Shown here: piece by piece, positions 42,660 to 51,383 of the stretch
How the letters are laid out: each line of letters opens with the position of its first letter
Numbering within the stretch: position 1 is the stretch's first letter
DNA from: an uncultured Patescibacteria group bacterium
GTDB lineage: Bacteria; Patescibacteriota; JACMRA01
Assembly (NCBI GenBank): GCA_938041505.1
Contig: CALITC010000006.1
Span: 45,153-109,152 of the forward strand
Length of the DNA: 64,000 bases
Direction of reading: 5' to 3'
Position numbers and translations under genes: made by a program
The notes under the pieces: generated by a model
The model's database searches: none
What the model was told of the DNA's origin: nothing
Seen by the model: only the letters and a program-made list of their open reading frames with translations

Positions 42660-44190
42660 TTAAAAAGCTTGAGGTTTTAACACGTCTCATCTTAGTAACA
42701 TGGTCATATTCAAAGCTACCTGCATTCAACGAATGTAGCACTTTACCTGGCAAATTATAGATTGGGTAAAGATATAGGTTTTTCTTTGATCTTGTCATTG
42801 CAACATAGAACAACCTTCTTTCATATTCCAATTCACTTTCACTTTGACATTTACGTGGAATAAGACCTTCATTAACACCTAAAACGTAAACATGGTCTGC
42901 ACTTAAACCTTTAGACTTATAGATTGTCATTAATCTAATATTTTCGACCTCATTATTTGTATTATTTTGATCAAACATTTTCTCTAGCTTGTAATTTATA
43001 TTACCATCTTCAATATTACTATACAGATCATGTAGCGGCTTAAATTGCTCTCTTCTTAAAAGCTCATCAATATCAACTTTTTCTTCCAAAACATCGTTTG
43101 GCAATAAACTAGTAAACTTGCTTTTTAAATCAGAAATATTTTTCCCATCTGAATATTGTCGCGCAATCATATCATAAAAAACCTTTCTATTGCTTAGTCC
43201 TTTATCTACCAGCATAATAAGGTTAAAATATTTATTATCAGCAAATTTCAGTTTTAGCACCCAAGACAGGTGTATTAATGCATTGGGATATAAATACTTT
43301 CCTAAAAAATCATGTGGTATATTTTCTTTGCTCAGTTGCTCTGATAAAGATTCCAAGAAAGTATTATTAGGCGAAAGTATAAATTGTTTTGCGTTTTGAT
43401 CTAAATCATAATTATTTTGTATCGTTTTAATAATATTTGTATTTAGCTCCTCTTGATTTCTCATTTGATTAATAAAGATATGTCCATCTTTATTTGATTT
43501 TCTCCATTCTTTTTGAACCCTGTTGGAATTAAGTTTTATTAATTTACTTGCCGCTTCAACTATTTTATCTGGGCACCTGTAACAAACATGGTCGTGAGAA
43601 ATATTGCTATATTCATCTGCTTTATGCTTTGATATTATCCTTTCTGGGTTGGAATCTTTAAATTTATATATACACTGATCATCATCACCAAGGATATATA
43701 TATTAGAGAAATAATTCAAAATCAATTCAATAATTTCTTGCTCAATTGGGTTGAAGTCTTGATACTCATCAATTATAATATTATCAAAATGATTAAGCTT
43801 ATCCTCTAAATAACAAGTGTTCGTTCTAGCAAAATCATAAAACTCTCTTAACATCAAATTGAAATCTGTAACCTCCAAAAAACTGCACATCTTGTCATAA
43901 CCAATACCAATTCTTTTACAAATTCTCTCGACAATCTTTTTCTCGTTTTGTAGTAGTACATGTTTTTCATCAGCTACATTTTTTTTCAAAGAAAATTTAT
44001 GTAGTGTCATGCACTGATCTTTAGTAATGCCATAATCTTTAAGATCCCCTAAAAGATCATCTACCGTGGCATTAGTAAAAGATAGGATTAAAGTTTTTTT
44101 TGGTTCTAGCCGCATTAACAAACTTTTTATTTTAGATGTTTTCCCTGTACCTGGACCTGCTAATAATATATTTTTTGACATAACAAACAT
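42634..44190 (-). CDS. SF1 (UvrD/Rep-like) helicase inserted between mod and res
   Basis: 518 residues. Walker A is LLAGPGTGKTSK (12-18), Walker B DEYQD (141-145), motif III GDDDQCIYKFKD (168-179), motif IV VCYRCPDKI. Motif V/VI are IYKSKGLSADHVYVLGVNEG and RRLFYVAMTRSKKNLYLYP. It is shorter than UvrD and lacks a nuclease domain. It abuts mod (ATG directly after the mod stop) and overlaps res by 26 bases, so all three are one operon. A helicase gene here is not a standard part of type III systems. Confidence 0.9.
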   Translation of the reverse strand: MFVMSKNILLAGPGTGKTSKIKSLLMRLEPKKTLILSFTNATVDDLLGDLKDYGITKDQCMTLHKFSLKKNVADEKHVLLQNEKKIVERICKRIGIGYDKMCSFLEVTDFNLMLREFYDFARTNTCYLEDKLNHFDNIIIDEYQDFNPIEQEIIELILNYFSNIYILGDDDQCIYKFKDSNPERIISKHKADEYSNISHDHVCYRCPDKIVEAASKLIKLNSNRVQKEWRKSNKDGHIFINQMRNQEELNTNIIKTIQNNYDLDQNAKQFILSPNNTFLESLSEQLSKENIPHDFLGKYLYPNALIHLSWVLKLKFADNKYFNLIMLVDKGLSNRKVFYDMIARQYSDGKNISDLKSKFTSLLPNDVLEEKVDIDELLRREQFKPLHDLYSNIEDGNINYKLEKMFDQNNTNNEVENIRLMTIYKSKGLSADHVYVLGVNEGLIPRKCQSESELEYERRLFYVAMTRSKKNLYLYPIYNLPGKVLHSLNAGSFEYDHVTKMRRVKTSSFLNEIHHYAT

Positions 44191-45912
44191 TTACTTTTCT
44201 AGTTTATAAATTTCGTATGGTAATTGTTGGAAGAGGGTTTGGTGTTGACGGAGGGTTTGGTCTTCTACGTATTTGGCGGGGGCGAAGACTAGGTTTCGTT
44301 TGCCGCCCTCTGGCTTGACCAATTGTCGGACCATGTCTAACGTAAGAGCATTGCTCTTGAGCCATTCTAAGCCTGGTTTGTACATCATATAAACCTCGAA
44401 GTGTGTCGAGGAGCCTATCTTGATTGGCATTGTTGCGCCATCTTTATCGGAAGAGTTGGTGGGTTCGAGCCCTTTAGTGTGCACCATAGAATCACTATCA
44501 AACTGTTCTCCTGTGCTGGTGTAGAATAAATACCTCGCCATTTCTTCGAAGCTTGGGAGATTCTTGCCAGCTAGTAAGCTATCCATCTCAATTGCCGGAC
44601 CTAATTCGAAATAGCTGAAGCTACCACCCAACCCTTCCTGGAGTTCTTTACGTTTAGAACCAGGCACGCCCTTAATTACCCTCCTCACTCGTTCCGCTGT
44701 AATATCATTCGCATAATCCTCCATTTCCACCAAAATAAATTTCCTATCCCCACCATCTTCCTTATTAAGCTCCAACACCGCCTGAGCAGTAGTCCCTGAC
44801 CCCGCAAAAGAATCTAGGATTATGTCACTTGAATGACTCGAGAAAGATATGATATATTTTAACAATTCTACTGGTTTAGGATTTGAAAAAGTATTGTTTT
44901 CAAAGATACATTTCAATTCCTTTGTACCATAATCGCTTGAAAATTCTGATCCTTGCCAAACGGACTTAGGCTTAACTCTTTTTTGCACACCCTCATTAGA
45001 TAGGTAGTCTTTTTGAAACAAATCATATTCATTTCTAGACTTTACTTTTTTTACGAGTATTTCATTTCTCCTACTTAACATAGTATCTTTACTCCATCTC
45101 CAACAACCATGTTCACCATTAGATAGTTTTGGAATAATTTCTTTACTGTCATCTGTGTATGATAGAGATATACTATCTGATTTCTCATCGTAATAAACTG
45201 GGTAAAATAGATTTGGTCTATCTTCTTTCTTTGAATTAGAACCTCTTTTTCTAAGACCTTGCAGCCTATAGATCCCAGCTTCATCTTCCAGTTTATACTC
45301 TTTAATATACTCCGATGGGAGAGATACACCGAGTGATTTAAATGTATCTTTTTTATATATCAGGACGTTTTCGTGAGAAGTAGCAATGTACATATCGTCA
45401 CTTCTACCTTTAGAATTATTAACTACACAAATAGATGAAATATAGTTTTCACCCCCAAACACCTCATCCATTAACAATTTAAGATTCGCCTGTTCGTTAT
45501 CATCAATACTCACAAATATCACCCCATCTTCTCTCAGCAACTCTTTAAGCAGTTTGAGCCGCGGGAGCATCATACACAGCCACTTATCATGACGAGTAAG
45601 GTCTTCTCCTTCTTTGCCTACTGTCTCACCAAGCCACTCTTTGATCAGGGGAGCTTTGACATTATCGTTGTAGACCCAGCCTTCGTTCCCGGTGTTGTAC
45701 GGCGGGTCGATATAGATACACTTCACCTGACCGGCATAGGTTGGTAGTAGTGCCTTGAGGGCTTCGAGATTATCTCCTTGGATGATCAGATTATCGTGCA
45801 GACTGACCTTCTCGGTCACACTAAGATCAGGCTTGGGAACGAGCTGTTTGTGCGGAACTACTAGATGATGATTCTGGACATACGTCTTGCCTAGGAAATT
45901 CAAAGATGGCAT
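44191..45912 (-). CDS. mod: Type III DNA methyltransferase, Mod subunit
   Basis: Beta-class N6-adenine methyltransferase with target recognition, modifying one strand of an asymmetric site. The catalytic motif IV is IYIDPPYNTGNEGWVY. The SAM motif I lies late, ILDSFAGSGTTAQAV, as in beta-class order. The region between holds the target-recognition domain. The end (SGTT... VEMEDYANDITAERVRRVI) is typical. The start is ATG 45912 (573 residues); a TTG at 45951 would add 13 residues. It is first in the operon with the helicase and Res. Confidence 0.95.
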   Translation of the reverse strand: MPSLNFLGKTYVQNHHLVVPHKQLVPKPDLSVTEKVSLHDNLIIQGDNLEALKALLPTYAGQVKCIYIDPPYNTGNEGWVYNDNVKAPLIKEWLGETVGKEGEDLTRHDKWLCMMLPRLKLLKELLREDGVIFVSIDDNEQANLKLLMDEVFGGENYISSICVVNNSKGRSDDMYIATSHENVLIYKKDTFKSLGVSLPSEYIKEYKLEDEAGIYRLQGLRKRGSNSKKEDRPNLFYPVYYDEKSDSISLSYTDDSKEIIPKLSNGEHGCWRWSKDTMLSRRNEILVKKVKSRNEYDLFQKDYLSNEGVQKRVKPKSVWQGSEFSSDYGTKELKCIFENNTFSNPKPVELLKYIISFSSHSSDIILDSFAGSGTTAQAVLELNKEDGGDRKFILVEMEDYANDITAERVRRVIKGVPGSKRKELQEGLGGSFSYFELGPAIEMDSLLAGKNLPSFEEMARYLFYTSTGEQFDSDSMVHTKGLEPTNSSDKDGATMPIKIGSSTHFEVYMMYKPGLEWLKSNALTLDMVRQLVKPEGGKRNLVFAPAKYVEDQTLRQHQTLFQQLPYEIYKLEK

Positions 45913-45969
45913 AATTGCTTTTATTTTCTGATAGATTACCCATTCCGTCAAGGTTATGGGACGACAAGA

Positions 45970-45999
45970 TTGACAACACCTTCAAACATTATTTAATAT
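45970..45999 (+). promoter_or_regulatory. Putative promoter of the membrane-protein gene
   Basis: TTGACA (45970-45975), an 18-base spacer and TAATAT (45994-45999), pointing right, in the region divergent from mod. Confidence 0.5.
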
Positions 46000-46112
46000 A
46001 TCGATAACTATCAATACTAACTACTGCCAAATTCTCTTCTTACCTCAACCAACTACTCGCTGACTTCAGAATCAAATTCGACAGTCACAAGCTCAAACCC
46101 TTACCTAATAGC

Positions 46113-46538
46113 GTGATATTTGCCACGCTTGCGTTATCCATAAGTGCTATCAGTCAATTCCTAGCCGACATCATCATCGAGACCTTATCGTGGTCGAATG
46201 TTATTCCCAAAATTGATTTTCGGATTGACTTTGTCTCTCTCACAGCCATCTCTGCACTCCTAGCCTATCATGCTCTCCAAGGTATTCGTCGCAGCGATCT
46301 AGAGTTAACTCAAGATGCAATCCAAGTCTCAGCTCTCGTCGAAACCTGCTTAATAATTGGCGACATCATATTCCTCAACAGCCATCAGTTTATGGGATAC
46401 GAATGGTTAATTAGAATGCCATTTTTGATTCTTACATCATTTAATCTGCTCATGATCTGCTATATTACTTGGAAGCTAAACTTATTCGCCTTCACCAAGT
46501 ACATCTCCATCTGCAATATATTCTCCAAACAAACATAA
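46113..46538 (+). CDS. Hypothetical membrane protein, start uncertain
   Basis: 141 residues from GTG 46113, with at least three membrane spans (LALSISAISQFLADIIIETL; SALVETCLIIGDIIFL; FLILTSFNLLMICYITWKL). The coding frame is open further upstream to about 46010 (KFSSYLNQLLADFRIKFDSH and KLKPLPNSV), but that part has no standard start codon. Either the start has been lost or the gene truly begins at the GTG. No family is recognised. Confidence 0.45.
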   Translation: MIFATLALSISAISQFLADIIIETLSWSNVIPKIDFRIDFVSLTAISALLAYHALQGIRRSDLELTQDAIQVSALVETCLIIGDIIFLNSHQFMGYEWLIRMPFLILTSFNLLMICYITWKLNLFAFTKYISICNIFSKQT

Positions 46539-46545
46539 TATGTGG

Positions 46546-46898
46546 CTATTTCCACATAAGGCTCTCCATCTTTATGCCTCTAGCTAGCTCATCGATAAGC
46601 TTATCCAGATATTGAATTTTTTGCATTAGCTTATCCTCAATTTCTTCTACTCTATGGGCACAGACTACTCCTGTAATTTTGCCAACGTTCGGATTCATTT
46701 TGGGAGCTTCTGCGAAAAATGTTACCATTGAGACTTCTTTCTTGATTTACTTCTGCATTGATTGCTTGTCATATCCAGTTAGCCAAAAAAAATAAGCGTA
46801 TCGACCTCTTTCTTAGTCTTGCCCTTGTTCTCAGCTTTTTGAACATAAAGCGGGTATGTACTCGCAAAAGACATTTGAAATATTCTGGGAGTTGTCAT
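46546..46898 (-). pseudogene. DUF2200 family gene, broken by a frameshift and a stop
   Basis: From ATG 46898 it reads TTPRIFQMSFASTYPLYVQK then AENKGKTKKEVDTLIF. It then loses frame in an eight-T run (about 46784-46791), resumes as WLTGYDKQSMQK, meets TAA, and continues IKKEVSMVTFFAEAPKMNPN, VGKITGVVCAHRVEEIEDKL and MQKIQYLDKLIDELARGIK. This follows the DUF2200 family end to end (compare the conserved ITGVICGVRVEEIEDPLMQK). The 353-base span is one short of a whole number of codons. Function of the family is unknown. Confidence 0.85.
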
Positions 46899-47050
46899 AT
46901 ATAATCAAACTAAAACGATTTATAAATACTTGCAAATTCTTTGATGCCAGAGGCATAATCTCGATAAATGACACCTGCTTAATTATTATCAGCAATAGGC
47001 TCAACTCACCAAAAACACCTAAATACAATTATGCTAGAAAATATGGTGGT
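46899..47050. other. Short gap, nothing recognised
   Basis: AT-rich. Overlapping short open frames on both strands show no coding character. Confidence 0.4.
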
Positions 47051-49029
47051 TTAGTAGCCACCAGTTCGAATCAAAGTAGTAGTTTCAGTATCCGCTAGCT
47101 CTTCCACAAAAGTTAAGGTGGCTCCAGTTCCAACTAAATTAGGGACTACGAGATAATTAATATTGTTAATCACTTCTCTCCTTATACTCGGGTCGTCTTT
47201 GGGAATAGTATACACACCACCACAAGTCAAACTTACTTCAGACAAAGTAGTTGCCCCTGGACATACAACTATAGTATTCATCTCAGGATTATCAGCAATA
47301 TATAATCCAAAAGTGTCGGCTGTGCCTGGAGCTGCAACCAGGTTATGTATAAACGCCTTACTGTCTTCAAGGTTAGTTTCAGCACTTATACTAGACCAAT
47401 CCAAGTCCTGAGTAAAATCTACAACCACTTCAGAAATCGGCAGACCAAGGTCATCCCTAATTATTACAGTTTCTGCAGAATTACGGATAACCCCAGCATC
47501 AGCAACTAAATCATCTACACTTATACCATTAGCAGTCTCTGTTACTAGGCCGCCTTGTAAATCAGAGATGAAATGGAAATATGTTTGATTAAATCTAGAG
47601 AAGAATGCATCAGATATACCTTTACTTACAATAATATTCTCATTGGGTGTAGGGTCAAAATCGGCATCTTGGTAAAATAGACCAGCAACATAGATATTTT
47701 CATCATTCTTATCAACCGCCACTGCCCGACCATTGTCAGTATCAGCGCCACCAAAAACATAAGAATATCCATACGTGCCATCAGCATTTATCTTAGTAAA
47801 GTAAATATCTTGGCCATCGCTAGAACTACGTATGTCATCAGACTGACCAGGATCAAAGTTTACTGTATTATAGAAATGACCTGTGACATAAGCATTATCT
47901 TCAGAATCCAAGGATAGATCCATAGTATCAGTTTCACTTGTACCGAGAAGGGCGTGTGTAAATTCGTATGAACCATCCACATTATATTTGGTTATGTAAG
48001 CACTGTATTCTCTTCCCGGATCATAGGACACAACACCAGGACCTGGATCAAAATCTACCATACTAGAGAAAGTCCCAAAAAGATACAGTTCTCCTGAAGG
48101 GGTCACCTCCAAATCACTAATACTTGTCACCTGCGGCGTTGTGGAAATCAAATTTTGTACATTATCAAACTTAGCAATAAAATTACCTATTCCTAAGCCT
48201 CCTCAAGCTACATATAAATTATCATTGGCATCTACGCCTCCTCCAGATATGGTCTCAAATGAGGATGAAGATAAAGTTTGAGTGTTCTTATACTGATTCT
48301 CAGTATCAAACGTAGATATAAAAATATCATATGAACCCTGGCTTGTAAGTTCGTCCTCACTCGGAGAAGAGTCAAAATCAACAGTACCTTGAAATAACCC
48401 AGCTACCGAAAAACTACCATCGGAATAAGCCATAATTGAATCTGTTCTATCGCGTAAACTACCACCAACGGTGTAGGCAAATTGATGATCTAGATTGGAG
48501 TCAAATTTTGAGATATACACATCTCTATCCCCATTGCTAACATGAGTGTCAACTCCAGCGCCAGGGTCAAAATCAACAGTATTTTGAAAAAGTCCCGTGA
48601 TTAGGAGGTTATTATCGACATCCACCTCAATATCTGATACCTCTTCTGAACTCGAACCCCCAAATGTAACCGTATCTATATAGCTACCATCATTGGCAAA
48701 CTTCGCAATGAAAATATCAAAACCACCATTACTCGTCCGCAAATCTTCTCCGGTCGATGGGTCAAAATCTACAGTACCTCCAAAACGCCCACCTACAAAA
48801 GATTGTTATCATTATCAACAATTGCTACATCAGCAGCATCCAAGCTACTAGAACCAATAGCCGAAGATTCTATAGCAAAAGCCGCAGTATCTACATATTG
48901 CGAAGTAATTTTAGCAGTGTAACCATTGATTGAAAAACTTACCATACTCATCAAAAGGCATGCGTATAATGCCAATCCTCCAAACTGTTTGAAATTCATA
49001 TTGGTAAAATTTTTACCATTTTCAAACAT
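47051..49029 (-). pseudogene. Secreted SBBP-type beta-propeller protein, broken
   Basis: A signal peptide (MNFKQFGGLALYACLLMSMV region) is followed by about eight propeller-like repeats with the hallmark VDFDPG and D-x-N-x-Y-V-x-G motifs (for example LLITGLFQNTVDFDPGAGVD and IYVAGLFYQDADFDP). The frame breaks twice. Near 48795 a CTTTTG run lacks one T, so NNL does not join VGGRFGGTVDFDPS. At 48203 an in-frame TGA interrupts NLYVA-stop-GGLGIGNFIAKF. Apart from these two points the protein is intact for about 660 residues. It was probably a cell-surface or exported protein. Confidence 0.85.
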
Positions 49030-49037
49030 GATGTCAA

Positions 49038-49832
49038 TTATCGCTTTTTGAGTCGGCCTACCAAAGCTCCAAACGCCAAACTAAAAGAAACTAAACCTAC
49101 CAAAGCGATGGCTCCGAACATATACGAAAGCTGCTCAACATCCCATCCATCAGAAATCAAACCTCGCAGCCCTGCCAGCAAATAAGTTACCGGATTGTAG
49201 TCAGCAACCGTACTCAGCCAGCCACTCAAGAATTCCTGTGGAACATAAGCTGTAGTCAAAAAACTAAAGGGGAAAAATAGTAGGAATGAGGCACTCACAG
49301 CCGCAGTACTTCCGGTCTTAAGGGCGATCGCGTATGGAAAACCAGTGAAGACAAGACCCCACATCCCAGCAAAAGCCAAGAAAGCAAGTACACCGCCGAG
49401 ACCCGTCACAAACTCCACTCCCACAATCAAACCCATCAGCACAACTAAGGTTGACAATGTCAGAACCAATACCAAATCCGCCATCATCAAACCCAGCAAC
49501 AAGGCAAAACGGTTCATCGGAGAAACCAGTAATCTATCAAAATATCCAGACTGAATATCAGTAACAAGAGCTGTAGCTCGTGAGATTCCTGTTACCGCTA
49601 AGACAATTGCCACAGGTAACTGAAACGCTTTGAAATCCCTAGTTCCTATATTTTGCCCAACAGCCTCGAGCGAACCAACATTCACCGCAAAAAAGAACAC
49701 TGGGATTATAATCGAGGGGATTAAGTACTCTGGCTCACGCAGCATTGCTCGAATAGACCGACCCGCCATAGAAAAAAGATCAGCAAAAAACCCTGCTGGG
49801 CGTGGATTAAGGTTGAGAGAGTTAGAAGACAT
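49038..49832 (-). CDS. ABC-2 type exporter permease (DrrB-like)
   Basis: 264 residues with six membrane spans. It opens with the amphipathic region ADLFSMAGRSIRAMLREPEY. The ABC-2 pattern includes DIQSGYFDRLLVSPMNRFAL between spans 2 and 3, and FPFSFLTTAYVPQEFLSGWL near the end, both typical of DrrB/NodJ-like permeases. It pairs with the ATPase gene 21 bases upstream. Such pairs export lipids, glycans or small molecules; the substrate is unknown. Confidence 0.92.
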   Translation of the reverse strand: MSSNSLNLNPRPAGFFADLFSMAGRSIRAMLREPEYLIPSIIIPVFFFAVNVGSLEAVGQNIGTRDFKAFQLPVAIVLAVTGISRATALVTDIQSGYFDRLLVSPMNRFALLLGLMMADLVLVLTLSTLVVLMGLIVGVEFVTGLGGVLAFLAFAGMWGLVFTGFPYAIALKTGSTAAVSASFLLFFPFSFLTTAYVPQEFLSGWLSTVADYNPVTYLLAGLRGLISDGWDVEQLSYMFGAIALVGLVSFSLAFGALVGRLKKR

Positions 49833-49853
49833 AAAAATATGTATAGAATTAAA

Positions 49854-50804
49854 TTATTCGGTTTCAAGATAATTACCAGTGACAGCTAAAAAGACGTCAT
49901 CAAGTGTGGTTTCGCGCATGGTGAGGGTGACAATGTCCAGATTATGCTTATTGAGGGATTGCGTCACTTGACCGATAGCTTCAGAGCTAGATTTGGTGGA
50001 AATAACAAGCTTATCCTTAACCTCTTCTACCTTACTCACCACTGGCAAAGCACTAATAATTTTCTTAGCTTGAGCCGTCTTACTTCTCACATGAAGTATA
50101 ATTAGATCCTCACCTATTGACTTCTTCAGCTCCTCGGGAGTATCTTCAGCCACGATTCGCCCGTCACAAATAATCCCAACTCTATTCGCAAGTTGATCGG
50201 CCTCTTCTAGGTACTGAGTCGTTAAGAAGATTGTCATCCCAAGCTCTTGATTAAGGCGCTTGATCTCTGTCCAGACTTTGGAACGATTGATTGGATCAAG
50301 GCCTGTAGTTGGCTCATCTAGAAACAAAATTTTTGGATTATGTATAATAGAAGCTGCCAAATCTAGACGTCTTTTCATCCCTCCTGAATACGTCTTAATC
50401 GGTTTACCAAGTGCGTCCCCTATATCTATAAGTGGAGTAAGTTCTTGAATTCTTTGTTGGATTTGATCCTTGGTTAAGCCATATAATCGACCTTGAAGCT
50501 TGAGGAATTGTAGTCCAGTCTGAGCTTCATCCAAAGACGCCTCTTGCAAAGCCACACCAATGAGTAATCGAATAGTATCAGTATCCTTGAGTAAATCATA
50601 CCCTTGGATATTCCCCTGCCCAGAATCTGCTTGCAGTAAAGTAATCAGCATTTTAATAGTGGTGGACTTACCAGCCCCATTCGGACCCAAAAAAGAGTAA
50701 ATTTCACCCTCCTTAATTTGTAATGAAATGTTATCCACTGCTAACTTGCCTTGGAATTCTTTGGTAAGATTATTTACTTCGATCGCGTAAGGTTGCTTAA
50801 GCAT
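49854..50804 (-). CDS. ABC exporter ATPase (DrrA-like)
   Basis: 316 residues. Walker A is LGPNGAGKSTTIKML, the Q-loop is in IGVALQEASLDE, the signature is YSGGMKRRLDLAASII, Walker B is ILFLDEPTTGLDP, and the H-loop is replaced by TTQYLEEADQLA (Gln for His, as in many DrrA-type exporters). The C-terminal 90 residues form the DrrA-type domain ending TLRETTLDDVF-like. It is first gene of the exporter pair. Confidence 0.93.
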   Translation of the reverse strand: MLKQPYAIEVNNLTKEFQGKLAVDNISLQIKEGEIYSFLGPNGAGKSTTIKMLITLLQADSGQGNIQGYDLLKDTDTIRLLIGVALQEASLDEAQTGLQFLKLQGRLYGLTKDQIQQRIQELTPLIDIGDALGKPIKTYSGGMKRRLDLAASIIHNPKILFLDEPTTGLDPINRSKVWTEIKRLNQELGMTIFLTTQYLEEADQLANRVGIICDGRIVAEDTPEELKKSIGEDLIILHVRSKTAQAKKIISALPVVSKVEEVKDKLVISTKSSSEAIGQVTQSLNKHNLDIVTLTMRETTLDDVFLAVTGNYLETE

Positions 50805-50849
50805 AGGTATTACTTTTATGTTTTAAATTCTGTGACTAATTGTCAACTA

Positions 50850-51194
50850 TTACAGTGTATACGTTACAATTAACTGATACACCTTCCACGCCAGCACCTC
50901 TAACCACAGAAAATAAGCAATATTTGTACTCGCTGCGGCAACGTCTTTGATAATCTTAATCCGCTCGTCGTAATCACTCGTGAGGTAGTCGCAAATAAGC
51001 TCAATGCAGGTATTAAATAACTCGGCAGAAACCATAAAAGCACTCACTCCAAGGGTCAAGACAAACATAGTATAATCCTGGAGAACCAATAGAAGAATCA
51101 ATACTACGACCGACAACCCGCCTTTGATAAGGGCCGACTTATCGTACTTTAAAATCTTCTTCCAACCACGAACGGAGGTATCTATTTTTACCAC
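50850..51194 (-). CDS. dgkA: Diacylglycerol/undecaprenol kinase (DgkA family)
   Basis: 114 residues from GTG 51194. It has three membrane spans and the family signature SAELFNTCIELICDYLTSDY, then KIIKDVAAAST, matching the active-site ENTAIE and KDxAAAA motifs. It phosphorylates undecaprenol or diacylglycerol in the membrane, feeding lipid-carrier recycling. Coding character extends upstream of the GTG (PPDDIKLEDV) to a TAG at 51222, beyond which ATG 51269 would start MSMTTKKSPPNKFAD. The natural start may have been lost. Confidence 0.85.
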   Translation of the reverse strand: MVKIDTSVRGWKKILKYDKSALIKGGLSVVVLILLLVLQDYTMFVLTLGVSAFMVSAELFNTCIELICDYLTSDYDERIKIIKDVAAASTNIAYFLWLEVLAWKVYQLIVTYTL

Positions 51195-51383
51195 ATCTTC
51201 AAGCTTGATATCATCTGGTGGCTAGTCAGCAAATTTATTCGGCGGCGATTTTTTGGTGGTCATGCTCATACCCTAGTATACATTCCTCACAATAGCAAGC
51301 TATGGATGCTATTCAATAACCTCTCTTAATTCTGGCAAGATACAAATTGACATTTTTACCTATATAATAAATGCTAGCAGCAT

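Noticed and set aside
46856..47098. A plus-strand gene of 80 residues
   Set aside because: It overlaps the start of the DUF2200 remnant and the propeller gene end, and its composition is not protein-like.
48203..48205. TGA read as Gly or Trp (alternative code as in Gracilibacteria/SR1)
   Set aside because: Core genes such as rpoB, uvrA, aspS and argS have no in-frame TGA, and nearby broken genes show TAA and TAG in frame as well.
49038..50804. The DrrAB-like exporter as the export pump of the TOMM peptide
   Set aside because: It lies 13 kb away with other genes between, and nothing links the two. It stays possible but unsupported.
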